Assembly (NCBI GenBank): GCA_964019425.1
Contig: OZ025812.1
Coordinates: 620,001-684,000, forward strand
DNA length: 64,000 bases
Source of the DNA: Flectonema sp. DT1601
Taxonomy: Eukaryota; Euglenozoa; Diplonemea; Diplonemida; Diplonemidae
Direction: 5' to 3'
Made by a program: the position numbers and the translations under genes. The notes under the pieces were generated by a model that searched no databases, had not been told where the DNA came from, and saw nothing but the letters and a program-made list of their open reading frames with translations. Below are positions 54,553 through 64,000 of this stretch, piece after piece. The first letter of the stretch is position 1, and each line of letters begins with the position of its first letter.

Positions 54553-54820
54553 CTACGGCTTTCTGAGACCAGTGTGGTGGTACAACATACCGGTCACGCC
54601 ATTTAGGTAGTGCTTAGACTCCATGCCATCAAAACCTGGAGTGCTACCAATCTGTGTTTTTTGATTTAATAAAAAATAATAAAAAAAACCATTTAAAATA
54701 CTAATTTATTTAAAATATACATACAAGTGGTCCAGACTGCTCGATTTCTTCCTTGAGGTCTACACCTTTGGCGAATCCATTCTTGATGTGGTGTCCTCTC
54801 ATGCCTCCGGTTCCAGTCAT
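54553..54820 (-). CDS. 64-residue protein, two exons
   Basis: Exon 1 is 54725-54820 (MTGTGGMRGHHIKNGFAKGV and on) and exon 2 is 54553-54651 (IGSTPGFDGMESKHYLNGVT, ending LRKP), joined in phase 0 over a 73-nt intron (GTATGTATATTTT...AAAACACAG). The very short gene has a clear trans-splice-like acceptor (CTGTTGACCAG) about 30 nt before the ATG. The sequence is Gly- and His-rich with no membrane segment and reads like a conserved small subunit, for example of a mitochondrial complex. No match was recognised. A GTATG at the end of GVTG could act as a further donor, but reading through gives a coherent C-terminus. Confidence 0.6.
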
Positions 54821-55077
54821 TTTTTTGTGTAGGGTAGTGTAATATAGACTGGTCAACAGAGAAATATGAAATTAAAAAACAATAACATTCAAAATTGAAA
54901 AAAAAAAATAAATATATGAAGTTTTTTTTTTTTTTTTTATTATCTCTGAGTTTACAAAAAAACGCAGTTAGTGAAATACATGGCTGTTGAATAACGTACC
55001 AAAAAATTGGGTTTTTTCCCTTTTCTGCCAAATGGAATGAAAAAAAAAAAAAAAAAAAATCTTGTTATTTTCATTCC

Positions 55078-58000
55078 TCAGCATGCTTCTTCATCAATAA
55101 CAGCAATGTCTTCTATGTTGTCCATCTCTGAAGTGAGGATTACTTCTGATGTGGATGCTCTAATACGCTGTCTGTAGGCAATCCAAACACAAATGACTAA
55201 AGAGAGAAGCAGAACAATATAAACAACAGTTAGAACACCGTTGACAGAGTTATCTTTACATTCTGGTGATGGAGATTGAGAAGACGAAGACGAAGGAGGG
55301 TTCAACGACGACACTAAATTCCAAAACACTCGAGTGTTCTCTTGTGATCCAGTGAAGCGTGATGCTCCAGGACCTGACGCGAATACTAAAACATCAGAAC
55401 CCGTGTGTGAAGCCAATCGAAACGCTTCCTCATGAGCATCGTATCCGATGTTAGATGCGAGTTGAATACCCTTCAGAGAGTTAAGTGTTTCTTTATCTTC
55501 AATCCACCACTCTTTTAGATTAGTTTTAGCTTTGAAGTCTTCTTTATATGAAGGGTGGTTGACATTAACACCAGCGAGTGTCCATTGAGCTGATCTCCAA
55601 AGTGATGTCGGAATTTCAAATTCGGAATCACTTTTCCAATCTGGATACCCAGCGTTGGAATACTGATTAATATTATGATTGATCGAGTCGGCACCAGTCG
55701 TCTTTCCTTTGGTGTCTACAGTCCCATAAACATCATAGCCACCAGTACTGTGATCGGACGTCACAACGATTAGTGTTTCATCAGTGATTCCCTTATCACT
55801 TAACACCAATTGAATTCGTATTAACGTCCTTTGTAACTCCAACACTTCATCAAGCATTCTCGCTGAATCACACGCATGAGCCTGCTTATCAATAGAAGCT
55901 GCTTCAACCATTAAATAAAAACCTTTTTCAGAATCAGTCAGCACCTCCAACGCAGCCTCAGCCATGTCTGGAAGGTTAACTTCTTTTGGATATTTTCCTT
56001 CATCTTGACTGACCTTTCTGTTGTAGTGAGTTGGTAGGTTTCCGTCTGCAAAGACACCAATTAGTTTTGATGGAATTGGTTGTTTATTAATTAAGTTTTT
56101 ACGATTCAAAAGAGGCGACAACACCGCAGAAGCGTTCTGCTCAACTGCCGTCGTATATCCCAGAGATGTGAATTTTGAGAGAGTGTCTTGTTTGGTGTAA
56201 GGTTCATAGCCTCCACCAAGCATGACATCAGCTTGGAATTCAAGCGACTGTTCAGCGATGTGTTGGTCAGCTGATCTCTCTGAGCAGTGAGCAAACACAC
56301 CAGCTGGAGTAGCATCAACAAGAGATGACGTGGTGACGATACCGATTCTCATATTCATTTTGTGTTTGCAATACTCACCAAGTGTTTCCATTCTCGGATT
56401 ATCAACTGGGTTTAGTGTGGTGTCAGGATACACTCCTAAAGCTGAATTCACAGTTTTGTGACCCGTGTTGAGTGCAGTAGCTGATGCCGCAGAGTCTGTA
56501 ATGATGGTACCCATACTATGAGTTCGAGCCATTCCTGTGAATGGGAACTTATCAGTTGGAAGATCCTTCCTCGAAATCATCCTGGCAGCAGTCAACATCG
56601 GTACTGACATCCCATCTCCTACCACTAGTATTATGTTTTTAGCTTTTCCAAAATCAGAATTTTTGTATGGATATTTTTCATTTTCAGGATGCCTAATCGT
56701 CCACTTAACGTTGCTTTCAATAGGTTCATTTCTTTTGTTCATTATCACAGCCGTTAGATTGATTTCTTCTTTTGATTCTTTCTTCAGTAGAACAGGATTC
56801 ATTGAACAACCTCCCCATGTGATTGTAATCATTTGACCGACGTGATGGTCAGTCACTGGATCTGATGTAAATGTTGGTTTGGTTCCATCAGAAATACAAC
56901 TGACATAACTCACATCACCCATAAACGAGATCCTATCAATGAGTGAAGCCACTGATGGTGATAAACTGCCTAGTTTGGGCATTTGAAGTGAAGCTTGGAC
57001 ACTTATGTGAAATGATGGAAATGGTGTTTTTTCAAAGACAGTAAACTCATGACTAGTTGGAGGATACACCACTAGCCTTGCTGTATCAGACCTCCACACA
57101 GCTTGTGTCTGAGGTGATATCCAGTGACTGCGAGTTGGGTTTCTGGATTGTAAGACTTCACTAAAAGTGGTTAAGGTTCCATTATTTAGGGGAATATCCT
57201 CTGTTGGAACATCCAACAGATTACACAAAAGAGGAAATATATCGACATTACCATAAACCTCTTCCAAGGTAGAGTTACTTATAAAAGATGGACCAGAAGC
57301 AATGAATAAAGCTCTCATAGAATCGAGTTTGTTATCAAATCCGTGTTGGCCTTTCAAAGGAGGATAATCGCTAGCAGTTGGAATGATAGTCCAGCCTTCC
57401 TCAGCAAGGCAGACGATGTCACCTATTCTGGTTGTTCCTTTTAAATGCCATCGTTCAGGTAGCTGATTGCGTTCATAAACATCCATGTGAGGATTTACAT
57501 TCCGCAACCCATTCAGAATGGAACTATACTCCTGTGGGTGTTCTTCTCTATCAATATGAAGAGAGAGTATTGGGGATGTTTGAGAAATATGAAGGACACC
57601 AGAAGTAGTATATTGAGACAAATCAAAGAACGACGCTATTTCAATTGTTTGATTAGCTGGTGTGGATACCATTCCATGGTCAGACACTATCACTAAATTT
57701 ACTTCAATTCCAGTGTCTGAAATCCCTCGTCGGAGTAGAGACAGTTGGGTATCCATTTCTTTAATTTTTGTTATAATCTGATTACTCTTTGGTGAGTATT
57801 TATGACCTGTAGTATCTGGCTCATCAAAGTATAATAATATCAAACTGGGCGGGTCGTCTTCTTGCAACCAACCAATCACATCATCTATTCGTTTCTTAAA
57901 AGGAACACTTCCATTATAAGGCATTAAGTAGGTTGGTTCGTCCAGACCGTCTGTTTTATTAGTCTCACTCCCTGGCCAGAAGTAAACAGCTGATTTTATT

Positions 58001-58365
58001 CCTAATTTTTCTGCTGTTTGCCAGATTGGTTCTCCACCCCACCATTCTTTGTATTCTGGATTGTTTCCCATTCGGAATTTAGAGTTTTTCATACTGCTAT
58101 CATACATACTGTTTCCAACAATACCGTGACTCTCTTCATATAGACCAGTTACTATCGAGTAGTGGTTTGGAAATGTTTTAGTAACCATAGATGGTCGCAT
58201 TCCGTTCTGAGCATACGCTCCGTTGATTTTCATTTCATCAAATGCAGGAGTCTCTGTTCGTGACATGTAATCATGACGGAAACCATCCATGGACACCAAC
58301 ACAACTGGAACACGTCCAACAGCCACCATGGAAAACCAGAATAAGAATAATGTTCTTAAGTTCAT
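55078..58365 (-). CDS. Ectonucleotide phosphodiesterase-alkaline phosphatase fusion
   Basis: The likely start is the ATG at 58365 (signal peptide MNLRTLFLFWFSMVAVGR), because an acceptor AG lies at 58380-58382; an upstream in-frame ATG at 58425 would hide it. This gives 1095 residues. The N-terminal half is an NPP-type phosphodiesterase: VLVSMDGFRHDY, nucleophile Thr in KTFPNHYSIVTG, DEPDTTGH, VSDHGM and GQHGFDN. The second half is an alkaline phosphatase: VVGDGMSV, nucleophile Ser in DSAASATALNTG, EAASIDKQAH, VTSDHSTGG and ASHTGSDV. Metal ligands of both domains look complete. A membrane helix near residue 1045 (VVYIVLLLSLVICVWIAY) and a short tail make it a type I ectoenzyme. A coupled nucleotide-to-nucleoside-plus-phosphate scavenging role is inferred. 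Confidence 0.9.
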   Translation of the reverse strand: MNLRTLFLFWFSMVAVGRVPVVLVSMDGFRHDYMSRTETPAFDEMKINGAYAQNGMRPSMVTKTFPNHYSIVTGLYEESHGIVGNSMYDSSMKNSKFRMGNNPEYKEWWGGEPIWQTAEKLGIKSAVYFWPGSETNKTDGLDEPTYLMPYNGSVPFKKRIDDVIGWLQEDDPPSLILLYFDEPDTTGHKYSPKSNQIITKIKEMDTQLSLLRRGISDTGIEVNLVIVSDHGMVSTPANQTIEIASFFDLSQYTTSGVLHISQTSPILSLHIDREEHPQEYSSILNGLRNVNPHMDVYERNQLPERWHLKGTTRIGDIVCLAEEGWTIIPTASDYPPLKGQHGFDNKLDSMRALFIASGPSFISNSTLEEVYGNVDIFPLLCNLLDVPTEDIPLNNGTLTTFSEVLQSRNPTRSHWISPQTQAVWRSDTARLVVYPPTSHEFTVFEKTPFPSFHISVQASLQMPKLGSLSPSVASLIDRISFMGDVSYVSCISDGTKPTFTSDPVTDHHVGQMITITWGGCSMNPVLLKKESKEEINLTAVIMNKRNEPIESNVKWTIRHPENEKYPYKNSDFGKAKNIILVVGDGMSVPMLTAARMISRKDLPTDKFPFTGMARTHSMGTIITDSAASATALNTGHKTVNSALGVYPDTTLNPVDNPRMETLGEYCKHKMNMRIGIVTTSSLVDATPAGVFAHCSERSADQHIAEQSLEFQADVMLGGGYEPYTKQDTLSKFTSLGYTTAVEQNASAVLSPLLNRKNLINKQPIPSKLIGVFADGNLPTHYNRKVSQDEGKYPKEVNLPDMAEAALEVLTDSEKGFYLMVEAASIDKQAHACDSARMLDEVLELQRTLIRIQLVLSDKGITDETLIVVTSDHSTGGYDVYGTVDTKGKTTGADSINHNINQYSNAGYPDWKSDSEFEIPTSLWRSAQWTLAGVNVNHPSYKEDFKAKTNLKEWWIEDKETLNSLKGIQLASNIGYDAHEEAFRLASHTGSDVLVFASGPGASRFTGSQENTRVFWNLVSSLNPPSSSSSQSPSPECKDNSVNGVLTVVYIVLLLSLVICVWIAYRQRIRASTSEVILTSEMDNIEDIAVIDEEAC

Positions 58366-58877
58366 TGTTGTGGATTTCCCTATCAAATAAGCAGAAGTGA
58401 TAACCTTTTGATAATACGACAGCAATACAACTGGTGGTTACACACCTCAAGCAACCATCAAAATGCAGAACGTAAGGCCTAATGGGCTTTTTTGTTTTTT
58501 GTTGTTGTTGTTTTTTTTTTTAAAAGGGGGGAAAGGATGGGAAAGGGGGGGTATACAGATTCCGATTTTTCAACCGGGGTAATGGAAGGGTGTATTGTAC
58601 GATTTCCTCATTTTTTTTTTTTTTTTTTTTTTTGATAAACAGAAACTTATCTATTACGTTTGTCTTTAGGTATTTTTTTTTTTTTTTTTTTTAATATTTC
58701 AACAACTCAGTTGTTAGAACACATGGGAATAACGAAAATGCTGGGCGAGTGCAGCTTCAACGTACAAACACAACACACAATATTGAATAGCAAAGAAATT
58801 TCAGAGGGAAATCCAATCAAAATATATTTAAAGACGCACAGTGACGTAAGGTGGTGGACAATAATCCACACAACATA

Positions 58878-58908
<31 letters not shown>

Positions 58909-59614
58909 CACATCATCTTTAAATCGAGGGAGAGAATAAAAAAAACCATTCAGATTAAACCTTGTACTTCGTTGAAACACAGACAAAAATCCTGTCTCAC
59001 GGGGGGAAAATAAACCATGACCACAAGAAATACCGGCTTTCAATCTGAACAGTTTCTTTTCTCCAACTACATCGGTACAAAACGAGAGTGGCGACAAACG
59101 CAGCAACACATATAAAGTTAATTCGCAAAAAAAATATACAAAAAAAAATCTGATAAATCCAAAGCCGTACTACGTCGACAATAATAACACACTACAACAA
59201 CCAGGCAATAAGCATAAAAGACAGGCTCAGAAACAGAAGAAGAATAGGATGAAACAAAAAAAAAAAAAAAAAAAAAGAGATAATGAAATACACACACGCT
59301 GATAGCGACAATGTATTTAAATTAAAAAAAAAAACTCAAAACTCTGCGACAAAAGAAAAAAAATCAACAGTTGCAAATGAACAGTATAAAGCAGTCACTA
59401 ACAGGCTTGCTTTAAAAAAAAAAAAAAAAAAGTAAGGCTAAGTGGGGAATAAGATGGAATATACGATTCAATAGAAATTCACATGAAAAAAAAAAACATC
59501 AGTTGCTATCATTTTGGGTGATAAAACGAGTACAATTTGATCAATAATTTTTTCATGATAATTTCAAAGGTTCCGATGTAAGTAATCAAACCACTACTTC
59601 CTTTAAAAATAATT
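58366..59614. other. Intergenic
   Basis: No gene seen. T runs near 58610-58635, 58673-58692 and 58880-58908. Confidence 0.5.
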
Positions 59615-61576
59615 TCATTCATTGGATATCACAACAGCCAGTTGTTGTCCCATTCGAGTCAGAGTCTCAGTCGGTTTTTCTGAATTCTGTAGAAGGTCTT
59701 CGTCAAATCGAATCGATCCTTTTTTAAAGACCTGTTTTTTTGATTTATTAATATTTTTTTTTTTTTTTTAATTTTAAAAAAAAAATTAACATACCGTAAC
59801 AACAGTTGAACCTCCAAAGGCAAAGTAACCGAAATCCTCACCTGCCTCGACTGTGTCTCCAGTCTTCTTTAATAGGTTAATCGACCCAACCATCGTAGCT
59901 CCGATTGCCACGTAGATCATCGTACCGCAGTATTTGGTTCCAGTGTCGACTTCGATAACAATTCTACTGTTTTCAGTAAAAACATCAACTGTGCTTCTAA
60001 CTGCTACTGGATTCACAGTGTAGTAGTGTCCTTCAACAGGTGTTATACTTTTAATAACTCCTGAACAAACACAATGAAATCTGTGATAGTCTTGTGGAGC
60101 CAGTCTAGAGATACACACGTGAGGATCGACAACAGTTTCAGCAAGCTCTTTTGAATTTAACAGATTTTCAATAGTGAAATTTTTTCCTTTAATCCATAAG
60201 TCAGTCATTGAACTCACATTATTGAAAACAAGTGTTCTGGCATCAGCTGGACAGAGAAGGATGTTTACGTTGTCGGAAGAGGTGGCAAGCGGTCGTGATT
60301 CAGGTTTTAATTTCCTATAAAAGAACTGATTAAATGTCGAGTATTCCTCAACCGTTTTCTCACACTCATCCAGGTTAATATCATGATACTTAACAAAATC
60401 AGGAATGTCTTTTACAGAACGGGGATCATCGTATTTTTCTCCCTGAGATTTCGTAAATTTTTTTAACAAGCCTGCTGCTGCTTCTGGACGAGTCCCATAC
60501 ATCAGTCTCATACCAATACGAATGTAAGAAGGGATCGCTTCCTTTTCAATACGTCCCGTGCGTCTGTCTTGGTAGAACACATCAGTTCCCATGTACTTTC
60601 CTTCATCATCTTCTTTTTTATTGGAATCTTGAACTCCGGCAGCTCCATCAGCAGTCATTGAGTACGTTTCTGATAGGATTAATTTCTGAACTGGATTCAT
60701 GGAATCACCATCACTTCCGGTTGCGAATCTATTCGGGTTTGCTTGGAATAGTAATAAAGCCAATCTCCATATCGCATCCATAGTGTCGAGACGTGGACCT
60801 CCGTCGTTTGCGAGTTCTCGTTCACGACTTTCACGTAACGCTGACATTATTTCAGATGAGAGAAGGACTTCAGGAATGCTGTTGTTGGTTTGCTTTGTAA
60901 TAAATGAGTAGAACTCATTGCTATCGACGACTCCATTTTTATCTTTATCTGCCGTCTCAAATAATTGACTCAAAGTTGTCGTCTCTAACTTACAATCGAT
61001 GGTGTCTAATACTGTGCGAAGCTCATCTTTTTGAAGAGTTCCATCACCGTTTTGATCAAACATGTCGAAAACGTATTTCCAAAACAGTTTTTCAATATCA
61101 GATTTATCGAATTTTTTACATTTTATAACAAGTTCTCCGCAATCATCTCCTGATTTTGATTTAAGTTGGAGAGTGACGAGTTTTTCAGAATTAGTTCCCT
61201 CAGTTACCTGATTCACCGCGGCACTTAATTTGATCCTAGCAGACGAGATGTGATCATTTGCTGAAGTGGTATCCTCATCATACACTTCGAGGTAAATATC
61301 AAAACCTAGTTCAGTGTGTTGAACGAAAAAGAAGACCAGCTGTTCCCATTTTGGATTTTTGTTACGAAGACAGGTAGTACTTCTGAAGATGTGTCTACCA
61401 AATGATACGACAACAAAAGGATCAGCACCACCCCCAGGATCCATCGATGGTAAGTTCCTTCCTTCAACAACTTCTAACATGACTAGCCCACAGATATCAT
61501 GGACGCCTGATTCATTCTTCGCGACTGATCGATTTTGGGTGACTGCCGCCGCCGGCTGTGATCCACCGCATCCCAT
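59615..61576 (-). CDS. PSD: Phosphatidylserine decarboxylase with C2 and EF-hand domains, two exons
   Basis: Exons 59795-61576 and 59615-59731 join in phase 0 over a 63-nt intron, giving 632 residues. MGCGGS at the start suggests N-myristoylation. A C2 domain spans about 28-135 (LEVVEGRNLPSMDPGGGADP, then YLEVYDEDT). Two EF-hands follow at about 170-240 (FDQNGDGTLQKDE and ADKDKNGVVDSNEF). The decarboxylase occupies about 345-632, with CPADARTLVF, DYHRFHCVCSG and the self-cleavage motif GGST (588-591), where the Ser becomes the pyruvoyl group. The second exon supplies the typical C-terminus (FKKGSIRFDEDLLQNSE). The enzyme converts phosphatidylserine to phosphatidylethanolamine. The C2/EF/PSD order matches the plant and fungal extramitochondrial type. 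GGST replaces the commoner LGST. The acceptor TGTTTTATTCAG ends 10 nt before the ATG. Confidence 0.92.
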
Positions 61577-61872
61577 ATAAAGGTTCTGAATAAAACAATA
61601 TAAAAAAAAAAAAGTAAAAAAAAAAAAAAAAAAAATTCCAACACAAAAAACATGGTCACATTAACTAACCAGATATCTCTCTCATCCACTCATTGAGATC
61701 ATTACTTTTCGAGGAAAATCAAATATTTTGACTGACCCACCAGTAGAAAAAAAAGATCCAAACAAAATAAAACAAATGCAGGAAAGGGTTGCTAGAATAC
61801 CTCACCACACACCAGTTGTCGTGTGAAGCAAATATGGTTCGTAATAAAACAGACGCTATGGTGAACTATTCA

Positions 61873-63033
61873 TCAAGTAGTAGGAATCACTCTTAGTAAC
61901 TGCTGTGATGAACAGATCCCAATGTGTGGGTTCTTCTTCGGTACAATCCGAGAAAAGAACTGAAGAGTCGAAACAGGAAAGCTGTCGTAGAATTGACTAC
62001 TAACAAACAATCCAGTTAGTAATCCCGTCACCACCATTATCGCTGAGTCGTATCCAACAAAAGCGAGCTGTTTGTTTATTAAATTCATTTCAAATACAAC
62101 ACTCAGTTAAGTGTGAGTGTTCCTTGGTTCCAGTGGGGGTGTTGTGTAACGTGAAAAGTAACTCTCCCGGGGGTCTGGTGGTAACCATCTCCATGACAAG
62201 AAGGAGAGCAACCGTGGAGTTAATTCCGGTAACAAAATATCAGGTTGTTGTGTCTGTCTGTTGTCTACCCCACAGTTCCTAAATAGGATACACTAAGAGT
62301 GAGTGTTCCTTGGTCCCAGTGGGGGTGTTGTGTAACGTGAAAAAGTAACTCTCCCGGGGGTCTGGTGGTAACCATCTCCACGACAAGAAGGAGAGCAACC
62401 GTGGAGTTAATTCCGGTATCAAAATATCAGGTTGCTATGTCTTTTACAAAATCAGATATAAAAACACACCTGTACTACAAAAAGAACTGCCGGAGTGTGA
62501 CTACCAATAAAGAAACCGTAACACGAAAACGGAGCACTCTGCGGAGTGTTTCTCCGAAACAGAACTGCCAACGACACGACTATAAAATAAAGACCAGGCA
62601 CCACAATTGAATAAGAAGGCATGAATCGATACAGCAACAGACGAAAACTCCATCCAATTATCTGACACGACAACAGAATGCTGGCAAGCTGTTGTTTTGT
62701 TTTATATAAAAAAAGTCAAAAAAAAAAAAAAAAGTGTTATTACACGCTAATAGCCTTATAAAAACACACCTTAGCAGATCCCCAAAGAGCCTCCAACTCA
62801 GTACCTGTGTATAGTAATACAGAAGACGCTAGTAAGAGTTCACCAGCCGTCTCGTAGTAGATTGGGATTAGCAACGCCTCGATTAGATGCCACCAAGTCG
62901 GTTCCATTGAAAGGTCAGTCAAGTCGAACGGAAATCTATTACTCCATTGAAGTCCGTGTAACAAACTGGCAATGGAACTCCCGTATAGAAGAGCAGCGAT
63001 CACAGGATGGTCTTTGTAATGAAAATTAAACAT
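61873..63033 (-). CDS. UBAC2-like rhomboid-fold membrane protein, three exons
   Basis: Exons 62770-63033, 62470-62688 and 61873-62067 join in phase 0, giving 225 residues. Both donors read GTGTGTTTTTATA and the acceptors are CAACAG and AACAAACAG. The first intron is 81 nt and the second 402 nt, which contains a tandem duplication. The product has five to six membrane helices. ALLYTGTELEALWGSAKLAS matches the loop between TM helices in rhomboid relatives. HTPAVLFVVQLAFVG and IMVVTGLLTGLF match the last helices of UBAC2-type proteins. The GxSG catalytic Ser motif is absent, so it is a pseudoprotease. UBAC2 acts in ER-associated degradation elsewhere; that role is inferred. A UBA domain is not present. 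The ATG-started frame at 62088 is the A-rich end of the second intron, not a real gene start. The acceptor AATTCCTTCAG precedes the start. Confidence 0.65.
62113..62442. repeat. Tandem duplication inside an intron
   Basis: 62113-62256 and 62299-62442 are about 144-bp copies differing at few positions (GTGAGTGTTCCTTGGT start, AATATCAGGTTG near the end). Unit spacing is 186 bp. Confidence 0.9.
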
Positions 63034-63520
63034 CTTTTTTCTTTCCCAGTCTTCTGAAGGAATTTCTCACATGGCTTGGTTTACTATATGTTCTGATTAG
63101 GGGGAATTTGAATGTTTAAAATACAACTGTTTTTGTATCGCGTTAACATAGCGATAGTTTAACATCTGTTAAGGAATACAGTGAACTATGGTGATGCTTA
63201 ACTTAGCCTTTTTAAAGTAACTATTTAGGTTTCGAGAGTAATCCATATACCTGATTGGGGAAAGAAAGAAAAAAAAAAATGAATAGTTACAAAAACTGAT
63301 AGTTTTTTTTTTTTTTTTTTAATTCTTTTTTTTTGTGGTAGAGCTTGTGTGCCAACAAACTGTCAAACATGGCGAGTAGCGAGACAAGAGGGTTCTTGCA
63401 GAAAAAAACATCAAAAATTTGTTTGTGCACGAAACCGTGAACCGACTTAAACTGATAAAGCTAAAGGAGGTTTACGTGTGCTGCCAACATTCTTTTTTGT
63501 TCTTACAATACTTGTTAAAT

Positions 63521-63562
<42 letters not shown>

Positions 63563-64000
63563 GTAACTTTATATTAGCCGTCACCCAAATATCTCAGTAT
63601 TTCAACTATTTAATGTAAAACATGAGATATGAAAAGACAAAGTTAGTATTAAATACTTTGTTAACCAAAAAAAAAAAAACAAAAAAAAAAAAAACCCTAT
63701 ATCAGTTACAAAAACAAAAAAAAATAAAATATAAAAAGTAGAGTCTGTCAAGTCTTTTGTATGATATATCTTCATGTTGATGGTTTTTTTTTTTTAAATT
63801 TTTAAATTTTTATACATGCTGAAATGAGTATTACAGGATACCAGGACACCAGTAAGAAGCGCCGTTGAGATAGCAGCTGCCAACGAAGACTTCTAAAAAA
63901 AAAAAGTTCAAATCATTGCAAAAGAAGCAAGCTTGTTGTTGTTGTTTTTTTTTTTTTTTGATAAGAAAAAAAAAAAAAAAAAAAATGTGTCGTAAAAATA
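63034..64000. other. Intergenic to window end
   Basis: Contains repeat A copy 2 (63122-63252) and A runs of 36 or more (63523-63559). No gene seen. Confidence 0.5.
63122..63252 (+). repeat. Dispersed repeat A, copy 2
   Basis: Aligns by eye with 3371-3500, the best match being the last 25 bp. Same orientation, 60 kb apart. Confidence 0.65.

Noticed and set aside
58366-58425. Upstream in-frame start of the NPP-ALP fusion
   Set aside because: It would place 20 non-signal residues before a clear signal peptide, and an acceptor AG lies between the two start codons.
62068-62088. Start codon of a separate 71-residue gene
   Set aside because: The ATG lies in the A-rich end of an intron. The frame is explained as exon 3 of the UBAC2-like gene after the CAG at 62068-62070.

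Overview
The window is nuclear DNA of a flagellated eukaryote, most likely a euglenozoan and probably a diplonemid. This is inferred from four features. Every recognisable host gene, about 18 over 64 kb, lies on the minus strand, as in polycistronic clusters. Most start codons sit roughly 10-35 nt after a pyrimidine-rich acceptor AG with no upstream exon, as expected for spliced-leader trans-splicing. Several genes also carry short cis introns of about 53-400 nt with GTATG-type donors. The protein set includes euglenozoan-type transmembrane cyclases, ATG11, delta-tubulin and a PPR protein. The standard stop codons are used. No spliced-leader gene, rRNA or tRNA was found.

Layout. 1-1140: 5' part of a secreted protein gene running off the left edge. 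1.1-4.6 kb: gene-poor, with one decayed coding relic at 2.2-2.7 kb. 4.6-9.4 kb: a membrane nucleotidyl cyclase and a cyclic-nucleotide-binding channel-like protein. 9.6-18.7 kb: an accessory island holding two related TIR DNA transposon relics, a repeat-bearing unknown gene pair, an intact RHS/Crinkler-like P-loop gene, a truncated copy of its 5' end, and a fragment of a virus-type cysteine protease. 19.5-23.2 kb: tandem sialate O-acetylesterase paralogues. 24.9-28.2 kb: a three-exon ATG11/FIP200-like gene and a small coiled-coil gene. 30.2-32.9 kb: a four-exon type I membrane protein. 34.3-38.1 kb: a tubulin-tyrosine ligase with a long extra N-terminus, then a PDZ-like protein. 38.4-43.6 kb: a homopolymer-rich gene desert. 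43.6-48.5 kb: a giant receptor with a degenerate cyclase domain. 49-54.8 kb: a five-exon unknown, delta-tubulin, two very small intron-containing genes and a PPR protein. 55-58.4 kb: a phosphodiesterase-alkaline phosphatase fusion. 59.6-63 kb: a C2/EF-hand phosphatidylserine decarboxylase and a UBAC2-like rhomboid-fold membrane protein.

Functional themes are cyclic nucleotide signalling (cyclase, CNBD channel, cyclase-like receptor), flagellum and cytoskeleton (TTL, delta-tubulin), surface or secreted hydrolases (SIAE pair, NPP-ALP fusion), and membrane/autophagy biology (ATG11, PSD, UBAC2-like). Exon joins given here were worked out by hand and checked only for frame consistency. The most general new-looking signal is a split between A-rich cis acceptors and pyrimidine-rich acceptors at gene starts.
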